Assembly (NCBI GenBank): GCA_038380435.1
Contig: JAWZYU010000020.1
Span: 38,658,307-38,722,306, forward strand
DNA length: 64,000 nucleotides
From: Ryuthela nishihirai
Lineage: Eukaryota > Arthropoda > Arachnida > Araneae > Heptathelidae
Direction: 5' to 3'
Every line of letters starts with the position of its first letter. The stretch's first letter is position 1. The position numbers and the translations under genes are program-made. Positions 56,371 to 64,000 of the stretch are shown here, in pieces. The notes beneath the pieces were generated by a model that was not told the DNA's origin, did not search any database, and saw only the letters and a program-made list of their open reading frames with translations.

Positions 56371-56760
56371 GGGGCGGGGGTGGCTCAGTCGGTAGCGCGC
56401 CATGCTCGTAATCTGTAGTTCCCAGGTTCGAGTCCCAGCTGGGTCAGCGTTGAGATTTAAATCCGCAAAATTTCCCCTCCCTGCCCACGGTCAGTAGGGG
56501 ACACCGATGGGCTTGGAAAGGCCGCCGTCCGTCGGATGGGACGTTAAGCCGTGGCCCCGTGTGCGGGAGAGCCATACCCTGTGCACGTTAAAGAACACGC
56601 TGGATGGTCTTGACGGGAGGCTACCATCTGTCTCCCAACAGCTGTTGCAGTGGGTCCCCTCCCCCAACCTTCTTTGAGCGTTCGGGGTCCATGTGACCTG
56701 GCTATTTAGCCCATGGTGTGCAAAAAAGTGCCGCTCAGAGGTAAAACAATCCAACCCAAC
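56371..56760 (+). mobile_element. SINE-A, full-length copy
   Basis: Plus-strand near-consensus copy inserted in a TA run, with TATATATATAT on both sides as TSD. Tail AACAATCCAACCCAAC. Confidence 0.94.
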
Positions 56761-56769
56761 TATATATAT

Positions 56770-57357
56770 ATTCACTGAGTGATCATTGAACTATGACCCA
56801 TGTTATGTCAATGGGACGCTAATTTCGAAACTGTATAACTTTTAAAATAAGCGCTTTATGAGAAAATGTTATTAAAGGTAAATTAAAAATGACAATCAGT
56901 TCTATTTAAATATCGATATTCAACAATATTCCTTAAGTATTTAAAGAGTTATAGAATTTGAACACATAACAATAGCAGTACTACACATTTGAAGTTAATT
57001 GAAGCTGTAATAGGAAGTATTATTTCAAGCCATTTCTTATATAATTACATATGGGAAAAGTGTGTGCAAATAGTTCCTTCAGTATTCGTTGTTGTTGCTC
57101 TGTAAGGTTTGTCTCTGTCTTCTATATCTACTTAAATTCTGTTATTGTCGACAAAATTCTTTGGAGATGTTTCATAACTGGCTCAAAACGTTTCTCTCTT
57201 TGACTGTTATAGCATCAAAAATTGTTGAAAATCGAAATTTTGATAGACTTGACTGATATCTTAAAATTATTCTCAGCCACATTTTGTCATGAAACGCTTA
57301 TTTTAGAAGTTATAGTTCTTCCAGTGTCGGCTCGTCATTAGGGGCCTACCCACCAAC
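56770..57357. other. AT-rich, possible unclassified dispersed repeat
   Basis: Resembles 58890-59100 (CTCTCTTTGACTGTTATAGC against CTCTCTTTGGCTATTGCAGC, then ATCAAAAA) and parts of 5160-5340 and 6240-6660. No coding frame. Confidence 0.45.
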
Positions 57358-57368
57358 ATTTCTGTAAT

Positions 57369-57750
57369 TGAGTTGTTTTACCTCTGAGCGGCACTTTTTT
57401 GCACACCATGGGATAAATGGCCAGGTCACATGGACCCCGAAGGCTCAGAGAAGGTTGGGGGAGGGGACCCACTGCAACAGCTGTTGGGAGACAGATGGTA
57501 GCCTCCCGTCAAGGCCATCTAGCGTGTTCTTTAACGTGCACAGGGTATGGCTCTCCCGCACACGGGGCCACGGCTTAACGTCCCATCCGATGGACGGCGG
57601 CCTTTCCAAGCCCATCGGTGTCCCCTACTGACCGTGGGCAGGGCGGAAGTTTTGCGGAGATAAATCTCAACGCTGACCCAGCTGGGACTCGAACCTGGGA
57701 ACTACAGATTACGAGCATGGCGCGCTACCGACTGAGCCACCCCCGCCCCA
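57369..57750 (-). mobile_element. SINE-A, full-length copy
   Basis: Minus-strand copy with the exact TSD ATTTCTGTAAT at 57358-57368 and 57752-57762. Shortened tail (GAGTTGTTTTACC at the left). Confidence 0.94.
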
Positions 57751-57762
57751 TATTTCTGTAAT

Positions 57763-58436
57763 ATACATGTACTAAAACATTAAACTCCGAATTGGAATAA
57801 ATAATAAAGATAATATTTTACATGGATATTTGCTCTGTAAAAAGCTTGTCCGTTTTATTTCATTTCGATTAGCATTTAGTGAAGTAATACACTCGAAATT
57901 GTCTTGCGCGCCTTAATTATCAGCGAATTTACCAGAAAGCTTTAAGTCCAACCCCCCATCCTGACTAAATCTTGGAGTACCTGCTTGACATAAGTCACAA
58001 TATATACAAATATGTATACGGAAATTTTATTACACGTACATATATATATATTCTTTTCCAATCCATCGATGTTCGTTTTTTCACAGAGGATAGAATTGCG
58101 GTTAGCGCCGTAAATCTCCGATGTTGCGCGCTACCATCTGAGATCCCCAAACAGTCTTTTTTGTTTCTCTGTATACAATATTATGCTGATCCTACCTCTT
58201 TAGAAACTTATGAGTCGCCACTGATTTCTTCGGAAATATCTTACCATTGGAAAAACATGGAGTGGAGGGTTATAATTCAGTGACCATTAAGTGTATATCA
58301 TACCAATGAAGTGTATATCATACCAATGATTGACCAATTCTAGAATTCATGCTGTATACCCGTATAGGTGTATATCGGAAAATTTCGGTAATTCAATGTA
58401 TGTATAGCTATATATATATATATTTATTGCCATAGT
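57763..58436. other. AT-rich sequence, nothing recognised
   Basis: No gene recognised. A GAAGTGTATATCATACCAAT pair occurs near 58287 and 58307. Confidence 0.4.
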
Positions 58437-58448
58437 CTTCTTTTTCCT

Positions 58449-58835
58449 GGGGCGGGGGTGGCTCAGTCGGTAGCGCGCCAGGCTCGTAATCTGTAGTTCC
58501 CAGGTTCGAGTCCCAGCTGGGTCAGCGTTGAGATTTATCTCCGCAAAATTCTCCGCCTTGACCACGGTCAGTAAGGGACACCGATGGGCTTGGAAAGACC
58601 GCCGTCCGTCGGATGGGACGTTAAGCCGTGTCCCCGTGTGCGGGAGAGACATACCCTGTGCACGTTAAAGAACACGCTGGATGGCCTTGACGGGAGGCTA
58701 CCATCTGTCTCCCAACAGCTGTTCCAGTGGGTCCCCTCCCCCAACCTTCTCTGAGCCTTCGGGGTCCATGTGACCTGGCCATTTAGCCCATGGTGTGCAA
58801 AAAAGTGCCGCTCAGAGGTAAAACAACAACAACAA
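58449..58835 (+). mobile_element. SINE-A, full-length, ACA-type tail
   Basis: Plus-strand copy with TSD CTTCTTTTTCCT at 58437-58448 and 58836-58847. Its tail is (AAC)n instead of AACCC. Confidence 0.94.
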
Positions 58836-58847
58836 CTTCTTTTTCCT

Positions 58848-60227
58848 CCAACTTCAAATTCCAAAAGGTAAAAGCATGGAAATGCAAACATAGTCTTACT
58901 TTTATCAATTAACTTGGTATATGAATATGTTTATTAACTCTCTTGACATTTGAATTTCAGATTTCTTCATGATAAATACAAAATATTCTGATTATTGTCG
59001 AGTGAATGCTTTGGAGAAGCTTTCATAACTACTGAAAAAAATTCTCTCTTTGGCTATTGCAGCATCAAAAACGCTTATTGATTGGTAACAACATCAAATA
59101 ATAATTCTATTAAATTTCCTTAACACGTAACTCCCCGAAAATCACAAGATTTAGTACAAAAAGGGGAAAAATGAGTTTCTTTTCCGGATTGTGTGGTCTG
59201 TCTTCTTTTCACTGTTCGTCGATTTAACAGCTTTAAACTTTTAATAGGTTCTCAGTTCCATTGGTAAGTTATTTTCATCTCTATTCTTTAGTTTCATCTG
59301 TCCTTGAGTCCCTTGGGGCTGGAGTCGTTCCTTGTTTATCTTCGGTCCTTTCTTCCAACTGCCAAGGCAGTCTTCCTCTCTGCGGAAAGACCATACAGAA
59401 GAAGAGATGGACAACACAACGACAAACTCATTTTTACTTTCAGCCCGAGGGAGTTTGGACCATAAGGGAGGATCTACTAAGGCATTTGATGCAGAGAGAA
59501 GAAGAAAAATTGACAAAAAGAGGGAAGAAAATGTGTGTGGTTATAAGGAGAATCCTTCCAAGTTGGCCATGTCGGCTAGCTCGACATGATCATGTGTTGT
59601 CTCGACTCACGGCAAAGTTTCTACCTCCAGGCAGCGGGGAAAAATTGGTTTAGTGTTTGGGACTGGAATGTGGTGGTCTGTCTCTACATTTCCCCTTTCT
59701 TTCTTTTATCGTTTATTTTGTAAAGAATGCCTTTTATTGTCTTTTGTCTGATGGAGCTGAACTTACATTTTGGAATCTAAGGAAAGGGAAACAGAAGTGC
59801 ATTTTCCCGCAAAGTTTTTCCCATTTTTCAGTCAGCGGATGATCCTGTTTAAGGAGTGAGAACTGATTCGTTTTTTGCTCGTTTAAAAAAAAATATTTTT
59901 TTTACTTCGTCTTTTGTCTATCTCTCCATCAGTTGACTGGGAACATTTTTTGTTTAAAAAGATAAATGAAAAAAAAAATCTTTTGGTGTTGCCTAGGTTG
60001 ATGTTTTGTGTTGCAGAGATGTGGTGATTTGCATTTTAGGAAGCTCTCAATTGTTTTGAATTTCCACTATTAACGGTCACTAATTTCGAAACAAAAATGG
60101 CAGAATTTAATTGATTATTTTAGTTTTTTATGCTGAAAATAGGAAATTTAGGTAGTGGAGTGTGGGAGGTCAAGAAATTTGCCTTATGATTAGTCATGTA
60201 TATATATATTTTATCTTAGTGCAGGGT
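58848..60227. other. Unassigned, partly single-copy sequence
   Basis: The first 250 bp resemble the dispersed repeat at 56810-57330. At 59241-59660 frames of 85-130 residues overlap on both strands; the longest (59261-59653) has a Lys/Arg-rich part but no recognised domain. Not called as a gene. Confidence 0.35.
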
Positions 60228-60298
60228 CAAGGGGTGGTATAGTCGGTAGGGTGCCAGGATCGTAATCTGCAGTTCTCAGTTTGAATAGCTCTGGCTGG
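60228..60298 (+). mobile_element. SINE-A head fragment
   Basis: GGGTGGTATAGTCGGTAGGG, GCCAGGATCGTAATCTGC and CAGTTTGAATAGCTCTGG match a worn tRNA head. The last part is shared with the inverted repeat that follows. Confidence 0.7.
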
Positions 60299-60813
60299 AA
60301 AAAAATATTTTGCAAGGTATTGTAGAGCAAGAGGTTTAGTTTCATCAATTGCTCTATGGCAGGGGTGGGCAAATAGCGGCCCGCTAAGAATTTTTTGTGG
60401 TCCGCCAAGACAGTCAGAAAAATCCACCTTGAACCGAGATTTCCTTCCCGTGCGCGACCGAAGATTTGTCTCGTATTTTCCACTAGGACGGCCACGTCAA
60501 TACGCATGCACAGTGTAGATACGAAAACAATTGCCCACCCCTGCTCTATGGTAGTCATAGATATTTAAGAGTGCATCTGATTCAAAATAACTTTTTATTT
60601 CAATATAATGTGCCTTTGATATTATTAAAAGAGTACACCTCTTTTATAATATCAAAGTCACATTATATTGAAATGAAAAACTATTTTGAATCAGATGCAA
60701 TTAAATGAACTCTTAAATATCTATGACTACCATAGAGCAATTGATGACACTAAACCTCTTGCTCTACAATACCTTGCAAAATATTTTTTTTCCCAGCCAG
60801 AGCTATTCAAACT
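60279..60813. repeat. Large inverted repeat with short loop
   Basis: The left arm, 60279-60633, is interrupted by a hAT MITE. The right arm is 60639-60813 and the loop is about 5 bp. The arms share GCTCTACAATACCTTGC (right) and its complement (left), and CTTTGATATTAT/ATAATATCAAAG at the centre. A third, diverged copy of the right arm lies at 61185-61335. Confidence 0.88.
60360..60543. mobile_element. Non-autonomous hAT element (184 bp)
   Basis: Ends CAGGGGTGGGCAA and, inverted, CAGGGGTGGGCAAT. The exact 8-bp TSD CTCTATGG is at 60352-60359 and 60544-60551. Typical hAT ends; no transposase. It sits in only one arm of the inverted repeat, so it came after the inversion. Confidence 0.93.
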
Positions 60814-61184
60814 CATGTCATCAAAACTAAAGGCAATTCCTCTTACCATAAATGACTAGTCTAAAAAAATACACACACTAATGGATTATTCTCAAGCGTG
60901 TATTTCCTACAGATGTATTGCAGGAATCTATTATTTTCTACTTAAAATTCCTCCATCAAGTAAACGCTTTAAATGACTACTAGCACTTGAGCTCAAGGAA
61001 ACAGAAACCAAACCAAAATTAATAAAAATAATTTTTCACCAGTGACCAAGCAGCAATTCCCATATGAATTATCAGAACACATATCTGACTAATCACAAAC
61101 ACACAATGTACCTGTCTATAAGCACTATTATGAAGATATATAGGTCAGCATTTACATATTCATAAACCTGTTGTATAATATTAA

Positions 61185-61335
61185 TGGCACATTGCATTGA
61201 AATTAAAAAAAATTTGAATCAGATGCAATTAAATGCACTCATATATCTATGACTACCATAGAGCAACTGATGAAAGTAAACCTGTTGCTCTACAATACCT
61301 TGCAAAATATTTTCCCCCCAGCCAGAACTATAATT
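61185..61335. repeat. Diverged copy of the inverted-repeat arm
   Basis: GAATCAGATGCAATTAAATG, TATGACTACCATAGAGCAAC and CTCTACAATACCTTGC match 60690-60790 in the same orientation. Short frames in it are not genes. Confidence 0.8.
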
Positions 61336-61553
61336 TTTACTTCAACTCAAAATATTATATGAAAACTAAAGGAAGTCATCATCTCAAACACCTAGTCAAA
61401 AAATTCCAACAATCCTGATTATCTATTTCATGAGTCCCATGTTTACAGGATACCTGTGAAAATTAACTACTGAATATATGCACACACACATATGAATTAT
61501 CCACAATCATGAATGCAGCTATTCAATTTCAGTTGTCAAAGACTGGCAAGTGT

Positions 61554-61951
61554 GGGGCGCGGGTGGCTCAGTCGGTAGCGCGCCAGGCTCGTAATCTGTA
61601 GTTCCCAGGTTCGAGTCCCAGCTGGGTCAGCGTTGAGATTTATCTCCGCAAAATTCCCCGCCCTGCCCACGGTCAGTAGGGGACACCGATGGGCTTGGAA
61701 AGGCCGCCGTCCGTCGGATGGGACGTTAAGCCGTGGCCCCGTGTGTGGGAGAGCCATACCCTGTGCACGTTAAAGAACACGCTGGATGGCCTTGACGGGA
61801 GGCTACCATCTGTCTCCCAACAACTGTTCCAGTGGGTCCCCTCCCCCAACCTTCTCTGAGCCTTCGGGGTCCTTGTGACCTGGCCATTTAGCCCATGGTG
61901 TGCAAAAAAGTGCCGCTCAGAGGTAAAACAACCCAACAACCCAACAACCCA
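61554..61951 (+). mobile_element. SINE-A, full-length, long AACCC tail
   Basis: Plus-strand copy very close to consensus, with a tail of three CAACC-type units. TSD ACTGGCAAGTGT at 61542-61553 and 61952-61963. Probably among the youngest here. Confidence 0.95.
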
Positions 61952-61963
61952 ACTGGCAAGTGT

Positions 61964-62576
61964 AATTCTATTGAAATTAGTCAATAAATATTTAACTGGA
62001 AAAATTCAACTAAGAGGCAAAAAAATAATTAAAAACACCTGGACTATCATTTATATAGCCATTAAAAGAAAAATATAGCACATAAAGAAATTAACTGCTT
62101 TTGGACTCCATAATTTAACAAAGCAAATAAACCTGATGTTAAGCACATGTGACACAAAGTATTAATTACTACGATTTTCAGTCGCTTTAATCAGATCTAT
62201 CATAAAGTCTTGGCTGCAGCAAATTCACAGTTATGTTTTTACAAGTATTCTGATCATAATGCTCAGATGTTCTGCGGATGTCTTTTACATCAAAATGGAT
62301 TTCACAAACCTAAATGTAATACAAACTCTCAAAACTTTGGCAAATAATTTATATTATGTATAGACATTAATCATCCAAAAGAAGATGAGTTAAAAAATGA
62401 ATCTTACTTCTCAACATTCAAATATAGTCAAATAAATATTTTAAATAAAAATGCATTGTGAATGTTGCATCTAAACGCGAATGAGAGTTTAATAAAATGT
62501 ACTAATTCACCATTTCAAACAACTGTCTCTATTGTAAGGTGTCTCTCCTACAGATATTTCTAGTTTGTTTATGAAA
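61964..62576. other. AT-rich sequence, nothing recognised
   Basis: About 600 bp with no recognised gene or element. Confidence 0.45.
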
Positions 62577-62584
62577 TTGCAGAA

Positions 62585-62761
62585 CAGTGATTCCCAACTG
62601 GTGTGTTCCTTCTAAGACCCAGCTGTGTCGTGAAAATACGTGAAAAAAATAATACTGCATAATAACATGGCAACGTCAAGGTAAGGGAACTATATCACAA
62701 GCATGTCACGTAAATAGATGATTTCAGAAATGACAACAAATTAAAAAGTTCGAAAACCCTG
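62585..62761. mobile_element. Non-autonomous hAT element (177 bp)
   Basis: Ends CAGTGATTCCCAAC and, inverted, CAGGGTTTTCGAAC. TSD TTGCAGAA at 62577-62584 and TTACAGAA at 62762-62769 (7 of 8). Consistent with hAT; no coding content. Confidence 0.78.
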
Positions 62762-63047
62762 TTACAGAATCATGGTTTTATTTCTGTGAAGTTTCTAAAA
62801 GAGGACGCATGAATCCTTATTATTTTGTAACCTAAGCACATATTTTTATGTAGCTAAATATATATAGTTATGCTCTACCACTGCGTAAAATCTGATAACT
62901 AAAAGCAGACTGATTTGTTCAAATAGATAATTCTAAGTATGTCTCAATTCAGTACCACTGTTACATAGTATAACTTGTACAAGTACCTCTTAATACTAAC
63001 CATTTTATCACAATTGTGTACTATAAGATTAACATAGTTATTTAATT

Positions 63048-63139
63048 TTATAAATGATATGGTACATGTTGTATGTTATAGCTTTGTAATATTTATGGGT
63101 AAATCATTTACTTTATCTCCAATATGAATTAGGTCACTC
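63048..63139 (+). repeat. About 90-bp direct repeat, left copy
   Basis: TTTATAAATGATATGGTACA through ATATGAATTAGGTCA. A similar right copy follows SINE-B at 63470-63557. Confidence 0.75.
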
Positions 63140-63260
63140 TTCTTAACCTTAGTAAAATTATTGAGGTACTATGTAACCACAGTTTACATAGTACAAGTGC
63201 TCTCATTTTAACATACTTATTTACATTATTTTATATATTATATATATACATTTTTTTTAA

Positions 63261-63463
63261 GCCGTCCCGTGGCCGAGTGGTTAGCGCGCTTGGCTACTAA
63301 TCTACGGGACCTGGGTTCGAGCCCCGGGTAAGGCATGGATGTTCGTGTTGTTTTTCTGCTGAGGTCCTGCCATCCTCTCAGACCTTCTACTCTGGCATAT
63401 AAACTGACAGGCTCCTTTCAGACCTCTGTGGCAAGCAGCTGCTTGAGGGGGTATTTATTTTTT
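63261..63463 (+). mobile_element. SINE-B, near-consensus copy
   Basis: Plus strand: GCCGTCCCGTGGCCGAGTGG head, B box GGGTTCGAGCCCCGGG, then TAAGGCATGGATG, CTGCTGAGGTCCTGCC and GCAGCTGCTTGAGGGGG, with a T-rich tail. The TSD is probably TATACATTTT at 63245-63254 and 63464-63473. The loop CTACTAATC gives a Leu/Ser-like head; not a working tRNA. Confidence 0.9.
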
Positions 63464-63469
63464 TATACA

Positions 63470-63557
63470 TTTTATAAATGATATGATACATTTTTCAGCT
63501 TTGAAATATTTGTGGTTAAATCATTTAATTTGTATCTGTAATATGAATTAGGTCAAT
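63470..63557 (+). repeat. About 90-bp direct repeat, right copy
   Basis: Resembles 63048-63139 with scattered changes. The copies do not directly border the SINE-B on the left (about 120 bp lie between), so this is a separate older duplication. Confidence 0.75.
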
Positions 63558-63981
63558 ACTATTTACCAACAAAATTTTGAGGGTTTTAGCCCAAAATGTT
63601 ACCGAAGTATTGTAAGCATATTAATATTTCTATGTTCCACGAACAAAAATCTTTATTTAAAATCTTTCGTCTCAAACTGTAAATACAGAATAATTTTAAT
63701 GAACTGAAAATTACTATAATGCTTAAATTCTGATATATAAACAATGAAAGCAAGAATCACAAAAGATTATGATATATAGCTAATATAAATTGGAAATAGG
63801 TCGTTCGCAGATTCCCTTCATTAACTATCAATTTAAAAAAATGCAGGCTTCAATAGTGGACATCAATAATAAAGTAATCACTTTTTAATAATGTGAATGC
63901 AAAAATATGATTAATTTACATATCCTATTTCAGATCTACAAATGAAACGATTATTAACTTATTAACCTGCATTATTGCAGG
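63558..63981. other. AT-rich sequence, nothing recognised
   Basis: No gene recognised. Confidence 0.45.
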
Positions 63982-63983
63982 TA

Positions 63984-64000
63984 CAGTCGCTCAAAAAAGT
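63984..64000 (+). mobile_element. Start of a Tc1/mariner-like terminal repeat
   Basis: TA (63982-63983) followed by CAGTCGCTCAAAAAAGT, identical to the unit starts at 46606 and 46920. The element continues past the window. Confidence 0.75.

Noticed and set aside
57368..57631. Recurrent 80-100 residue frame (MGCFTSERHFFAHHGLNGQ...) at many loci
   Set aside because: It is the antisense translation of SINE-A, present wherever a good copy lies. The repetition comes from the SINE, not from a gene family.
59261..59653. 130-residue plus-strand ORF
   Set aside because: No recognised domain, overlapped by frames on both strands, no start context or codon evidence.

Overview
The window is AT-rich eukaryotic DNA, made almost wholly of transposable elements and their debris. 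It probably comes from an invertebrate, and an arthropod is my best guess. That guess rests on the mix seen (an RTE-type LINE, a mariner, a BED-type hAT, and several tRNA-derived SINEs with AACCC tails), not on any host gene. I found no convincing host protein-coding gene, functional tRNA, rRNA, operon or CRISPR.

The main theme is one tRNA-derived SINE family, here called SINE-A. A full copy is about 380-400 bp: a tRNA-like head with A and B boxes, a conserved centre, and a CAACCCAAC tail. Roughly 40 full, truncated or decayed copies lie on both strands. Many have clear 7-14 bp target-site duplications (TSDs), and several are nested in older copies. A second tRNA-headed family (SINE-B, about 200 bp, A/T-rich tail) has three good copies and several fragments. 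A third (SINE-C) is suggested by two related copies.

Layout: 1-13.7 kb holds SINEs, a 48-bp tandem array that looks SINE-derived, and a decayed mariner (2949-4272) inserted into a SINE head. 13.8-19.6 kb is a decayed hAT transposase gene on the minus strand. Its coding region contains about 139 tandem copies of a 33-bp unit, which I consider the most remarkable feature here. 19.8-23.7 kb holds SINEs, a SINE-B split by an unclassified insert, and a non-autonomous hAT element. 24.1-27.8 kb is an apparently intact RTE-like LINE on the minus strand (1003-residue endonuclease plus reverse transcriptase), ending in (GAT)n. 28-38 kb is mainly SINEs, some nested. 39.1-45.9 kb holds two decayed Jockey/CR1-like LINEs, the second carrying a large inverted duplication. 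46.3-47.7 kb has a Tc1/mariner-like foldback array and a pogo-like MITE. 48-64 kb has further SINEs, minisatellites, two small hAT MITEs with 7-8 bp matching TSDs, and, at the last bases, the start of another foldback-family terminal repeat.

The elements do not form a pathway. They give a stratigraphy, in which nested insertions show the order of activity: old SINE-A copies, then mariner, pogo-like MITE and young SINE-A insertions. Stretches at about 21.5-22.5, 31.9-33.0, 49.7-52.2, 54.6-56.3 and 58.9-60.2 kb look like single-copy sequence with no recognisable gene.
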